The position numbers and the translations under genes are program-made. This document shows, piece by piece, positions 47,880-59,905 of a DNA stretch of 64,000 bases. The notes below the pieces were generated by a model. It was not told the DNA's origin, did no database searches, and saw only the letters and a program-made list of their open reading frames with translations. The stretch spans positions 682,001-746,000 of the forward strand of contig VTFK01000070.1 of the NCBI GenBank assembly GCA_009617715.1, written 5' to 3'. Every line of letters begins with the position of its first letter. Within the stretch, counting starts at the first letter, position 1. This DNA is from Plectrocnemia conspersa (Eukaryota > Arthropoda > Insecta > Trichoptera > Polycentropodidae).

Positions 47880-50215
47880 TCTATAAAAAATAATAATATC
47901 TAAGAATCGCTTCATTAAAATGAATAGTTTTATATACTAATAGTAATAATTATGTCTCACTATTTGCTTTATCATTGAAATACATTCAGCAAATTCCTGA
48001 ATTAAAAGTATTGTGTAAATTAATAATCTGCTTATAATAATATCCTGCTTTTTTTGATTGTGATATTTTTTTTCGATCGATAGAATAAAATGAAAAATTC
48101 TCGATTCTCTTAAATCGAAACAAGAAAATAGTTTAATGTGAATTATATAAAAGTAAATTGCTAAAATAATTCATAGTTTTTATAATAATAGTAATAAATA
48201 TGTTTCGCTATTTGCTGTACATTAAAATAGTATTTTAATTATACGAAATATGAAGAATTTTGATAAAATGTATAATTCGTTTCTAATGATATAAATATTT
48301 TCTGTTTTTTTTATTTATATCCATATTAGAAAATTATATTTTTAGTTCACCAATTAAAAGTGCTTCATTGAACTAAAAATATAAATTTTCATCTAATCGA
48401 TATAATAGTATTTATGTAAACAAATTAAAAGAGCTTAACGAAATATATAATCTACCTCCAGTAATATAAGTTTTTATTTTCAAGTAAATAAATATATAAA
48501 ATCGTGAAAATTTAAATTATTCTATAATATATTCCAGCAATTGTAATAATACACAAATTCCTGAATTAAATGTTATGTATAAATAAAGCATATATACTGA
48601 AAGTAAATTCCTTTCGATCAATAGAATAGAATGAAAAATTCGCAAAATTATAAATAATATTTTCTTCTTAAATAAAAACGAGAGTTAATGCAATGCGAAT
48701 TATACGAAGGTAAATTGTTAAAATAAAATTAATTATTATACCATATTACATATTACAAAAAAAAAAAAAAAAACTATAAATCACTTCCCTAGAATTAATA
48801 GTTTTTATAATGATAGTAATAAATATGTTTTGCTATTTCCTTTATCATTGAAATAATATTTTGGTGGTAAAATGAAGGATTTCAATAAAATGTATAATTC
48901 GCTTCTAATGATATTAATACTTTCTGGTTTTGATTTGTATCAAAATTATAAAATTATATTTTAATTCGCTAATTTAAAGTGCTTCACTGGAATAAAAATA
49001 AAATTTTAATATTTGATTTTATTTTATATTTAATCGATATAATAGTATTTATATAAGCAAATTAAAATAGCTTAAAGAAATTAATAATACACCTTTAGTA
49101 ATATATTTTTTTTGTTTAAAATACAAGAATTAAAATCGCGAAAATTCACATTATACCACAAATTGTATAAATAGATAAAATTCATGAATTAAAGGTTTTG
49201 TATATATAATGAATTTAATTAAAGTAAATACCTGCTTTTTGATTATCGTTTTACTTTCGATAAATAAAATATAATGAAAGATTCGCAAAATTATAATCTT
49301 TTTTTCTTAAATAAATTAAGAAAATAATGCAATGCGAATTATATAAATGTAATTTGCTAAGCTAATAAAAAATATTTTAATATAGCATATAATAAAAAAT
49401 ATTAATATTTATAAATCGCTTTATTAAAATTAATAATAAAAAATACAATAATTATATTTCGCTATTTATTAAAAGCTTTATTATTGAAATAGTATTTTTT
49501 CGCTAAAATATGAAATTTGCTTCTAACGATAATACTACTGTATGGATTTTTTATTTGTATCCAAATAAAAAATTATTATATCTTAAATTCGCAAAATTAA
49601 AATTGCTTCATTCAAATAAAAATAAAATTTTACTTTTTGATTCTCTTTTCTATCTAATCAATATAATATTAATTATTTATATATGCAAATTAAAATAGCT
49701 AAGAGAAATAAAAAATCCGCCAAAATACAGAGAATACAGAAAATATAATTGCAATACAAAATACAGAGAATAAAATCGCAAAAATTAAAATTTCACAATT
49801 GCACAAATTTTATTCTAAAAGGTAAAACAAAAATATAGTATTATAGCATTGCGAATAATATAAGCAAAAATAGTTAATTCGCCTAAATAAAAACGTAATA
49901 AAATTTCGTTTTTTTTTTTGATATTTAGAAACTCAAAAAAAAAAGCGGCACGCAAAAATTTATAATCAACATAAACTTTTATTTAAAATCGCCAAAATAA
50001 CATTAAAAACATAAAAAATTATAATCGCTTCCCGGAATAGAATAATACCGATAATGAATAATTATTAAAAATAAAATATTCAATTTTAAAATGTTTTTTA
50101 TCAAATCGCAAAAAAATGCATAAAATTGAAATACACGAAAACTTGACACATTCATATAAATATAAATTATATAATCATAATAAAATAGCCCGCTTCTTGA
50201 ATTGCTGAAAAACAT
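47880..50215. repeat. Long-period AT-rich tandem array
   Basis: A unit of roughly 620-640 bp repeats with divergence. TGTTTCGCTATTT recurs at 48201, 48826 and (variant) 49455, with a shorter step from 47953. TGTATAATTCG(C/T)TTCTAA recurs at 48269 and 48891. TGCGAATTATA recurs at 48694 and 49333 (variant at 48137). Units are almost pure A/T except for regularly placed TCGC/GCGA islands. A 16-bp inverted repeat lies at 48334-48349/48369-48384, and there is a 17-nt A run near 48756. ORFs here are meaningless. The last ~500 bp degrade into AATCGC-punctuated AT DNA. Confidence 0.75.
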
Positions 50216-50219
50216 GGAA

Positions 50220-51385
50220 TAATTATAAAATACATAAACAGGACTGCTAACTAGTGCTAATTTGGCGTTGGGAAAAAAAAAACATTTACAAATTATAAAT
50301 TACTAATTGTCACTCACCGAGATTCTTTTCGAGTTTGGAAGTGTTGAATTGCCAAACGATTCTGGAGACTGCTTTAGATGAGTGCGAATGTCACAGGCTG
50401 CAACCAGTTGAATCCCTTGGAGGCCAAGGAGGTGGGGTTTATATAGTCGTTGCACCGTGCAGTGGTGGGGAAGACATTAAAATTGTTTACATTAGGGGTC
50501 TGCAACATTTTTGGACTCTCGATAAAGAGCCGTCAAATGAGCAATATCATCTTATCAAAATGGCAAGCAAAACTATTGACTAAATGGAGTTCTGAATTTT
50601 ACTAAAAAATGCTGATTGAAATAACGTAATAATATTGTGCTATACAGAAACAAGTATTGTGTAAAATGTGTTATAAGTTGGACACGTCAATCTAAAATAT
50701 TATATATTCCTCTTTATAGAAATGATAAATATTGTAGATTTTCCAAAACCAACATGATTTTCTAATTTTAAACTATAAACTATAATTAACACTCTAATTT
50801 TAATATATAATTAACTAAACACGGATACAACATTGAAGCATAAGTATAGTCCAAATAAGAAGGAATTACTGCGTAAAAAGTTCACGGCGATACATAGCGA
50901 TACAGACCATAGTATCAAGCAACCGCCTCATCGGGCGAGCAACATAAAGTACGACATTTATTTTTATTTCAGCTAATAAATGAACAGGTATTTCCTTGTA
51001 AAATAAAATTTGCATATTCTGAGGTTGTTATCTGATGTTTCAAATGAAAAAATCATAATTCGTACTTATTAAAAAAAAAACTTGTCGAAAACTACTCTTT
51101 GTTTGGAAAGGATACGTGGTAGAAGAGACGTTCTACTCTGAGCAAAATAACTATTATGTTTATACCCCGTTGTTATCTGTCAGTGTATGCTATGCTATTT
51201 CCTCACCAACATCCTCATCTGCGATTCGCTGTCTCAAACCAGCAATATAAAAGATGTTCAACTTGGTCACAGAAGACTCGACCAGACGAGTGACGCCAAG
51301 GAGTCACAGAACATACATATTAGCGAATCGTCCAGTATCATCACAAGGGCACATTATGACAGACAACAGCCGGCAATAATTCAAC
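50220..51385. other. Unassigned DNA with a hAT-like end
   Basis: An 82-codon plus-strand ORF (50335-50583) has no motif and partly overlaps GGGGTCTGCAACATTTTTGG (about 50494) and AAGAGCCGTCAA, which resemble a hAT terminus. The ORF is therefore probably a transposon relic. The ORF at 51187-51486 runs into the LINE below and its last third (QQPAIIQLADG) is LINE coding sequence before a frameshift. Confidence 0.45.
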
Positions 51386-51389
51386 TTGC

Positions 51390-53151
51390 TGACGGTTTGC
51401 GCAATATTTTCGTTCTGTTTTCGAGGAATATTTTTCGCCTTCTGCTCAGTCGCTTCCTTCTTCATGTTCTTGGTCTTCAGTACTGACCATCAGAGAAACT
51501 GAGCACTCAGATCTTAAATACGGATTTAATAAATTAAAGACAGGGCGTTCTTCTGGACCTGATTTAATTCCCGATTTTATTTTGAAGGGTTGCGAAGTAA
51601 GCCTCGCTGCTCCTCTAAAATGTATTTATGATCTGATTCGCAAAACATCATCATTTCCTGATCTATGGAAATGCACAAAAGTCACCCCTATTCATAAAAA
51701 AGGTGACAAATTATATATAAAGAATTATAGACCAGTAGCAGCGTTGTCAGCTCCTGCTAAATTATTTGAAATAATTATTCATAAATATCTTTACAATCAC
51801 TTTCAGCAAGTTTTATTAGACCAACAGCACGGGTTTCGTCCTGCCCGTTCCACTGTTACTAATCTTCTGTCGTTCACCAAAACGGTGACAACTTCTCTCG
51901 ATGCCGGAATTCAAGTAGACGTCGTGTATACAGATTTTGAGAAAGCCTTTGACAAAGTTTGTCATACGTTATTATTAAAAAAATTGTCGAACCTCGGTTG
52001 CTCAGATAATTTAACTCGGTTATTTTCGAGTTATTTAAGCAATCGTAGACAGTTTGTAACCTATGGTGGCCGATTGTCAAAGTGAATATTTTACCCCTTC
52101 GGGGGTTCCTCAAGGATCCAATCTGGGACCTCTGCTTTTTGTGTTATTTATTAATGACATAAATACAGCAATTAAAAATTCAAGTTTTCTTCTGTACGCA
52201 GATGATTTAAAATTATTTGTTGTGGACTCCTTTTCTCTACAAAGTGATTTAGACTCTCTATGGAGATGGGCTTCCGTTAACCGTCTGCCCTTTAGTGTCG
52301 GAAAGTGCCATAATGTGTCATTTTCTCGATCCCGTTCGCCATCAGCTTATTTCTACCATCTCGGTGGTAACATTTTGACTAGAGAAACTTCCATTAAAGA
52401 TCTCGGAATCACTTTCGAGAGCAAATGGAGGTTTTCTCTACACATACACGACGTCTGTGATAAATCTTCCAAGATGCTCGGCTTTGTTATGAGGAATGCC
52501 TTTCACTTTGACGATCCGTCCGTTATTCGCATTCTCTATGACACCTTAGTTCGTAGCATTCTTGAATCGGGATCTATAATTTGGAATCCCCGAATAGCCA
52601 AATATTCCCTTTTAGTGGAAAAAATTCAAAAAAGGTATTTAAGATACCTTTACAAAAGGACATTTGGTTATTATCCGTACTTATATCCCAGCGCCTTTCT
52701 TTTAGGGGCGTTGGGATATGATTCGCTGAATTCTCGCAGAAAGCTGTATGTCGCTAAGCATTTTTTCAAACTACTAAAAGGTGCTGTCGACAATCCAGCT
52801 ATTCTCGAGGAATTCCAGTTTTGGGTTCCGGAACATTTTCGAGAATCACGATCGAGACCTCTTTTGATGGCAGTTAGGGCTAGGACATCCGCACTTGCCG
52901 ACTCGCCTATAGCTGTGGCCATACGGCTCCTTAATACGCTTGCATTACATATTGACCTGTTTAATGTTAGCTACAAGGAGCTGATCCAGTTTGTTTCATT
53001 TAATTTTGATATTTTATAATTTTTTGTTATGTTTATTATTTTTAAGTATTGTTCTATTTATGTATATATACGGTTTTTTTTTGTTTTATAAATTTAAAAT
53101 TTGTTTTCGACCATCGTGGCGCATTGGGGTAACCTGTTAGGCCACGATGGT

Positions 53152-53184
<33 letters not shown>
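51390..53184 (+). mobile_element. LINE 3' half (CR1/Daphne-type), nearly intact RT
   Basis: FAQYFRSVFEEYF and SSGPDLIPDFILK (linker to RT) lead into IHKKGDKLYIKNYRPVAALS, HGFRPARSTVTNLL, YTDFEKAFDKV (box A, first Asp), GVPQGSNLGPLLF (box B) and FLLYADDLKLF (box C, YADD), then the thumb to a stop at 53017-53019. One frameshift at about 52077 separates 51582-52085 from 52063-53019; another lies near 51395. The endonuclease is missing. The 3' UTR holds a hairpin at 53109-53152 and the element ends in about 23 A (53161-53184), so it is a real retrocopy. Clade name is my estimate. Confidence 0.9.
53109..53152 (+). other. 3' UTR hairpin of the LINE
   Basis: GACCATCGTGGC (53109-53120) pairs perfectly with GCCACGATGGTC (53141-53152) around a 20-nt loop starting GCATTGGGG. 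The same hairpin, with paired changes, is in the 58.6-kb LINE. It is likely the RNA recognised by the element's own reverse transcriptase. Confidence 0.75.
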
Positions 53185-53980
53185 CTCGACAGTCCATCGA
53201 AGATTCTCGGACTTTCAAGACCTGATAGCATTATCTACATTTCTTTATATAACTCGACGATCTGTATTTAATTGAAGTAGATCGATCCGTTATGGCCTTT
53301 CGGTTATTCGCATTTATTATAACAAATCATCGTCCTATTGAAGTTCGTTCTCTTCAACGATCAGTTCTCTGTTGATCAATTATATAAAAAATATTTGAAT
53401 AATATACTGTAGTATTACAATCACATACTACATATTACATATATTTTTTTCAGTATCAAAACTTCTCGAGAAAATCAAATAGTGAAAATAATAATTTCGC
53501 TACGCTATTGCAATTGCGAAAAATCAGAAAGCTAAAGAAATACATATCCATAAGTATTTAAAATTGCAACTAATATAAGTCAATAAAACAATATTTGAGT
53601 TTATAAAGATTAATCTAAAAAATCATTTGGAAACGCAGATTGAAATTTATGTGTATATTTATTTGTAAATTATAATCTAATTTTATTTTATTGCAGACGC
53701 CAAAATGGTTTCGCGTGCAGCTGGTTGTCGATCTATTGCTTCAACGTATATCGCATATACAGTCAACAGATTAAAACGGACGCTCATTTCTGACCAACAA
53801 AATATTCAGATAAAAAAAAAAGCGAATTCAGATGCAATATTGCAAAAAAAGAGTTCTATAATACACTATAAAATATAAGTATCAGTATAATATATATTTA
53901 CATGTATATATATATTTATATATTCATATATTCATTTAAATAAATCAATTAATGCGCTTAGTAACAAACAAACAAAAAAA
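53185..53980. other. Unassigned DNA with a short ORF after a splice-like site
   Basis: The region after the poly(A) tail is AT-rich. TTTTATTGCAG|ACGCC ends at 53696, and an ATG in good context (CAAAATGG) at 53705 opens 57 codons to 53878 (MVSRAAGCRSIAST...). I do not recognise it; the second half is lysine- and isoleucine-rich and looks noncoding. Confidence 0.25.
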
Positions 53981-54170
53981 TAATAAAATACAATATCGAA
54001 TTAAAGACGACGCAGCTGAAGGTTCTGCGGCGGCTGAAAAAGCAAGCATCGATGGTCGTTACGTCGGAAAACGAGATGCTAAAAAGAAAAGGCGCAATAC
54101 GCAAGCTGTAACATCTCAAAAAGCTAAGTAACTTATTGAATAAATCGGTTAAAAATTTAAATAACAACAT
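53981..54170 (-). repeat. Dispersed repeat copy C (Penelope/hammerhead-like)
   Basis: Reverse complement of the family at 26234 and 31069. It shares ACCGATTTATTCAA, TTACTTAGCTTTTT, GCGCCTTTTC, CATCTCGTTTTCCGACG and TTCAGCTGCGTCGTC. The hammerhead-like GAAAC has become GTTAC, so the motif is dead in this copy. Direction is opposite to the other two. Confidence 0.7.
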
Positions 54171-54174
54171 AAAA

Positions 54175-55655
54175 ACACACGGTAATTTAAAACCATAATT
54201 TAATTTGTGTAAGTGACACCAAAAATAATAAAGTCCGCTACAGACATATAACTAAATATGAACGTAGCATTCAAATTACAATGATAAATTTTATTACTCT
54301 AATGACTTCACTTCTCAAAATACATTAAAACGTGTATGTTTTTTCAATAAAAAATAAAAGTAAAATACAAATCAGATGAAAAATCATTAATACAACAACG
54401 AAATTTTTCATAACTTTGCTTTTAATTCAGAATTGTGATAATTATATAAACAAAATAACGCAATTAAAATATAAATATTTTTAAATGCATTTGTAATTTG
54501 CATTATAAAAACCACAGTAAAACTATTATAAATCATAAAAAATAACCAAACTCTTGAAAACGTAAAAGTTTGTGTATAAAAGGACTCAAATTTGTGATAG
54601 AATATTATATTATATGAGAAAAATACTCAACACGTTACTTTTGCATACCAGTAGATAGCATAGTTGATGCTTTACTTTTTCTGTGAGGAAATAGTTTAAC
54701 TCTGGAACTCTGGATCTCTTTAAAAATAGCTAAAGCATCTTCTTTATTATAAATTAGTGGTAATTTAAAGATCCAAACATGTTTATCAAGGCTTATAATA
54801 TAATAATTATTACATATCATTAACAGCAATGCTCTGAGTCTCTATATCGCAAACCATGACATCAGTACTGTAAACGTGAATTTCACGCTTGATAAATTAA
54901 ACATTGACCATGATCTGACGTTATTAATACTAAATGAAAAGTCTAGTCCTCTCGAACGCACTCAGATAAACAAAATGTTTCTATGTATGTATTTATTTAC
55001 GGCTTCATCTTACATCTTCAGGGAAAATTTATCGTTTGTATAATTACATACTACATAGCGAGTCATATTCAAAAAATACTTATTTATTACTAGCTTTTGC
55101 CTGTAATATTTATCAATCAATCTCGATCAATCAGTAACTAACCAGAATAGTAAAATCAAATTTGATATTGTGAGTCTTATTCCCTGCACTAATCAATCGA
55201 AAAGTTCTAATTCTCTTGCACGACAATGCTCAACTGCACATTGCACGATTGCTCCACTAAATCAACCATTCTCACTACAGATTATCACAGCTTTAAACAG
55301 GATGAGTTTTACAACAAAAATATGGCTGTCGAAAGTTCATTAAAATAACCCAGGAATTTTTAATAGCAAATTTTAAATTTGATTATTTTGTATTATAAAA
55401 AAACTTCAGTTTTTGAACAAAAATTCGGTTTACGAACAGGCAGCTAAATAAATACAAATGAAGTCAATCCACTGCTTGTTTACTACTCAGGGAACCCGAT
55501 GGTATCTAAGAACAATAATGTGATGAGTAAACTGTCCTATTTTCATTGAGTGAATTCATAAATACCTTCATGAATTGCTACGTGAATGCCTTCTTGTGAC
55601 AGGCAATACTCATCCACCAGACTTGAATGACAAGTATGTTGAGAAATTTGATTTT
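54175..55655. other. AT-rich intergenic DNA
   Basis: No gene recognised; the minus-strand ORF at 54635-54829 has no motif. A GC-richer stretch at 55170-55320 is unassigned. Confidence 0.4.
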
Positions 55656-55659
55656 ATCA

Positions 55660-55718
55660 CAGTGGTTCCTGCATCATAACACAACTTTCATTGTTGTGTT
55701 ATGATGCAGGAACCACTG
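55660..55718. repeat. Perfect 26-bp palindrome with hAT-like ends
   Basis: Arms 55660-55685 (CAGTGGTTCCTGCATCATAA followed by CACAAC) and 55693-55718 are perfect reverse complements around a 7-nt loop, TTTCATT. The CAGTGGTTC / GAACCACTG termini look like hAT ends. No 8-bp duplication flanks it (TTTTATCA vs CAAGTGTT). Confidence 0.9.
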
Positions 55719-55724
55719 CAAGTG

Positions 55725-58575
55725 TTTTGAAGTGAGCTCTGGCACAGATAACACTAGTATATTCCGAGGAAAAAATTGAATGTCTTTCACTGTTTAAGTG
55801 TCATTGCTATACCCAGACTGTATGTCTGACATTGGCGGCTTTGATAATGAGTTTATTATTGTGTTTGATGATATTGTGTCTATAATTAATAGCATGGGCT
55901 AATTAGTTGCTAATGTTAATGTACAGGAATTAGTGAAAGATCTCAAATTAACTCTAATCGTAACTTGGAACCCGGCTGCAGTCGTCGATCATGACGACTT
56001 AGGTCGAGAAGCTTGTTATGCAAAGCTTACAGGGTGATATGGCTATGGTTCGCTAATTGACCGGTGGGTAAGGGCCTATTCTCTATAAGAGCGAATGTGA
56101 ACATCCATAGTACACTGTTCGAGTCTTTACTCTCGTTGTTTCACAAAAACGAAGTTTAAGAAAAACGACTTAAAAAGTTCTTTCCTAAGTATACATGTCG
56201 ACGCGACTTGAGGGAATCATATTCCAGCAGAAATAAATTTAAATGTATAATATTTATGTATTACATGTATCTAAGAACTTTTCTATTAAAAGTGGCTCAA
56301 TTGAATTATTTGCCAAACACGCTCGAGGGTACTGAGCACTATGTGATTAAACAAGGTACGCAGTGCCCTCGAGCTCCTCAATTTCCAATATATTTGAGGC
56401 TTTATTGCATATGTTTTGTATATGCTGATAAAATATTTAAAATAGGACACCCAAATCGATTACCACTTCTGTGCGATTAAGCAAATTTTTAATCAAATTT
56501 AAGTAGTTACCTTGTATAAGGTTTTACGCTAAATGGTAATCTATTAGCGGATGACAACCCACATTACAAATTAAAGATTTTTACAATCCTCTTTGTAATA
56601 TATTTTAGATTATTGGTGAGAAGTAAAAATATTGAATTACGAATAACTTTATTATTATAATTAATAAGCAGATATGACAATTTTATCTAAATCCTTTGCA
56701 AAATCAGTGTATATGACATCTACTTGATTAACTATTTCGAGATTTATAGCCAAAAATTTGAAAAAACAGTACAGATTCATTGCCACTAATCTCGAAACAC
56801 AAAAATTACGCATCGAGTATCCTTCGATGTTTGAAGCATACTAATAAATTATGATTTCGTATTTGGGTAATGCTTATAAAATCAACACCGGGCTATAATT
56901 CTCCATTATTGATTCGTTATTGGAATTGACGCAAAAAAAAAAAGCAAAGTATCATCGGATGATTTCGAAATACCGCAAATTGAGACAATGTTGTATAATC
57001 TATACTGACCTATGTGCCGGGGGTGTTTATTTTTGATAGAAGTCATATAACAGTTTGAATCACGTACACGTACAGTCTGTATATTTATGTTATTATATAC
57101 GTGAAGTGCTCCTCTGTGTCTGAACGACACAGATGATCGAATAAAATTGATTATTTCTGTATATTACAATTATTAGTATATACTTCATATAATAATAAAA
57201 TAATATAATAAATAGTTATCAAAATTTCGGTAAAAAAACATGACCTTTACATTCGTTAATACTTATAAATAATATTTAGATAAGGTAGTGCAACAAAGAA
57301 AACGATAGCCTCACCAGTCGAAATTTTATATAATTGCTTCATTTAAGCAATTCTATGTTTACAGTATAATGATATTTATGCTGACAATGGTATTATTTAT
57401 TGCAAATTATCAATGTTAACCTTTTGACATCGTTAATGAAGTTATTTGTAGAGATATTCATATTATGTGCAAACAAGCTCTTATATGCAAAACTAATATA
57501 ATAAATAGTACATTTTTTCATAACCTATAAATATATATAATATATAAACAAGATTGATTACGTTATGTTTAACTACCATACAGAAACATTTAGTACATTT
57601 GGAAATATCAATCAGAAATACGAAATTATCTCCCATAAAACACATTATTTGTTTAAATATAAAAAATAGCATCTATCCAAAAATCATTCGAAATGAAAAG
57701 AGAATTACCCAAAACACACAATGCTATATGTAGGTACAACGAACTATTGTATATCCAGCTCGAAAAATCAGTCAAATGATGACTATTTTTTTGACACAAA
57801 ACCAAAAGTCTTTTTCTGATGGTAGAATTTTTAAATCGCACTTTTAATTTTCAAGGATTTCTTGTGTGGCGGTCTCTCTAAAAAAAACCCTTTTAAATGA
57901 ACAACAATTAACAACTTTTATAAAATTTTGTTAGAGGTCACTTTGTAATACTTTTGAAGCAATGCTTTGATGAACAGATTTTTCAAGTTGTAAATTATCC
58001 ACTAGCGAGTCGTTATCAACTAAGAACATATATATGTATATGACATTACCTCGCTATGTTACTATTGTTTTTCCTTTACCATATATGTACATATTGATTC
58101 GCAATATACGTAAATATTATTTATTTTGCTTGTTTCGATACCAGTTTATTTCCCATTGCCTTGTATTTTATTATTACTCTTTAAAAATTTATCTGTTTTA
58201 CTTATATTTATATAAAATAATTATTGCAAAAGAAAAAAGTTAAGTGGAGCGCGTTTCCGCACGCCAAAGTAAATAGATACCGTATCAATAAATACTGACA
58301 ATAACAAAATGACCTTATTAAACATTATTAGACTCTTAAATTGATACTTAAAACACAAAACTGCTTTATATAATTATAATACATAGTTAAACAAAGCAGC
58401 AATAAATTAAAATCATTTTAGACTAATTATTTATTACTATAATTTTTATAATTAAAATCTAATAATTGCGTTTTTATTTTTTTTACATGTTACTTATCCT
58501 ATTATCTCAATAAATAAAATTTAAAGTAAATAAATTCTTGTTTTACCTAATAAAAAAGTAACTTGGCTTTATTAC
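55725..58575. other. Mostly AT-rich intergenic DNA; candidate LTR piece
   Basis: A GC-richer stretch at 55960-56170 contains TGTTATG (56014), GGTGGGTAAGGGCC, a TATA-like CTCTATAAGAG (about 56081) and TCTTTACTCTCGTTG, an arrangement seen in LTR promoter and R regions. No second LTR, primer-binding site or gag/pol was found, so this is only a possibility. The rest, including the 90-codon ORF at 56208-56480, has no motif. Confidence 0.3.
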
Positions 58576-58579
58576 GTAG

Positions 58580-59626
58580 ACATAACTGGAATACCTCAAG
58601 GATCCAATTTGGGTCCATTGTTGTTTTTATTGTTCATTAATGACATAGAAACAGCAATAGAGCATTCAGATTTTTTATTATATGCAGATGACTTGAAAAT
58701 TTACAAGAAAATGCATTCGATTTCTGATTCCCTCGACCTACAGGAGGATCTCAACTCCATATGGAAATGGGCTTGCTATAACCAATTGCCTTTCAGTGTA
58801 AAGAAATGTCACACAATTTCATTTTCAAGGTCGTTAACGCCGGCAAAATATTCATACCATCTAGGCGGATTTTTTCTGGAAAGGTTTTCTTCAACTTAGG
58901 ATTTAGGAGTGACTTTCGAAGAACGTTGGAAATTTAGCCAGCACATTTCAGAGACTCATAGCAAATCCTTAAAAATGCTCGGTTTTATCTTGAGAAATGC
59001 GCGTTACTTCAGGAATACTTTAGTATTGCGCACTCTTTATGATACTCTAGTCCGCAGCATACTAGAAACTAAAGCTCCATCATTTGGATCCCAGGCGTAA
59101 TGAATCAATGTAATGAATTGAAGCTGAAAAAAAGTACAACGTAAATTTCTTCGATATTTATACTTGAAGGAATACGGGTATTATCCGTTCTTGTTTCCCA
59201 GTGCTTTTATTTTGGGAGCCCTGGGATACGTTTCTTTGTCGACTCGCAGAAGTGTTTATGTAATTAAACACTTCTGGAAATTGCTCAAGGGCATCGTAGA
59301 CAATCCTTCAGTGCTCGAGCAGCTTGAAATGTGGGCTCCTGAAGGTGGTTATAGTTCTCGGTCGCGTCCACTATTCTTGCCTGTTAAGTGTAGAACTGGA
59401 GCACTTGCCAACTCTTTACATATGGAGTTTTGGTTCAGTTCGTATGGGACAATGCACACCTGTTGAGGTGATTTGTGTCTGTTGTTTTGTCTTGTTTATA
59501 TTTGTATGTATTATGATGTATTAGTACTTTTGACTATCGTGACGCATTGGGTTTGCCTGTCAGGTCACGATGGCTATAATTTTAATAAATAAATAAATAA
59601 ATAAATAAAAATAAATAAATAACAGT
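58580..59626 (+). mobile_element. LINE 3' half (CR1/Daphne-type), decayed
   Basis: Starts inside the RT at TGIPQGSNLGPLLF (box B), then FLLYADDLKIY (box C), QLPFSVKKCHTISFS and the thumb, with stops and frameshifts at about 58900, 59095 and 59150. Relative to the minus-strand copy at 8757-9510 it lacks about 30 residues near 59415 (ALANS joined to LHMEFW). The 3' UTR hairpin at 59533-59575 and an (AATA)n tail follow (59586-59622). The 5' truncation is at the start of the box B region. Confidence 0.9.
59533..59575 (+). other. 3' UTR hairpin of the second LINE
   Basis: CTATCGTGAC (59534-59543) pairs with GTCACGATGG (59564-59573) around a loop starting GCATTGGG. Relative to the hairpin at 53109-53152, an inner G-C pair is replaced by A-U, and one outer pair is a G-U wobble. 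Confidence 0.7.
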
Positions 59627-59779
59627 AGACTCGATAAAATGTTTTTCATACGACTACATACTTAAAACTTTTTATCTTATACATCAGGTATTTTGTTTAT
59701 ATTTTAGATCATATTCCGTATTTGAACTAAGGCTTTCTTGTGTTCATATTCACATGAAATGTCTATATAAGAGGTGTCC

Positions 59780-59905
59780 ATACAACTTGGCTTATGACTA
59801 ATGTGACCATGTATTGAACGAGACCGTCCCGTTTTAAGATAGCCTATCCCGTTGTCTCCAAACACAGCTTCGGGACGCCGAAATGTCCCGTTTTCAGAAA
59901 GAGAA
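59780..59905. mobile_element. Possible DNA-transposon fragment (CCCGTTTT repeats)
   Basis: GTGACCATGT, then CCGTCCCGTTTTAAG, TATCCCGTTGTC and TGTCCCGTTTTCAG, resembles repeats of nonautonomous DNA elements of animals. A 78-codon ORF on the other strand is its shadow. No terminal repeats or TSD seen. Confidence 0.3.

Noticed and set aside
50335..50583. 82-codon ORF taken at first for a host exon
   Set aside because: Its second half overlaps a hAT-like terminus (GGGGTCTGCAAC and AAGAGCCGT), so it is better explained as transposon sequence.
53705..53878. 57-codon ORF after a splice-acceptor-like TTGCAG
   Set aside because: Good ATG context, but the second half is A-rich repeat-like sequence and no upstream exon is evident; not called as a gene.
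54000..54135. Basic open stretch opposite repeat copy C
   Set aside because: The frame is not conserved in the other two copies of the repeat, so it is not a selected protein.
56014..56170. Solo LTR of an LTR retrotransposon
   Set aside because: TG start, TATA-like box and T-rich R-like region look suggestive, but no matching LTR end, duplication, primer-binding site or gag/pol was seen.
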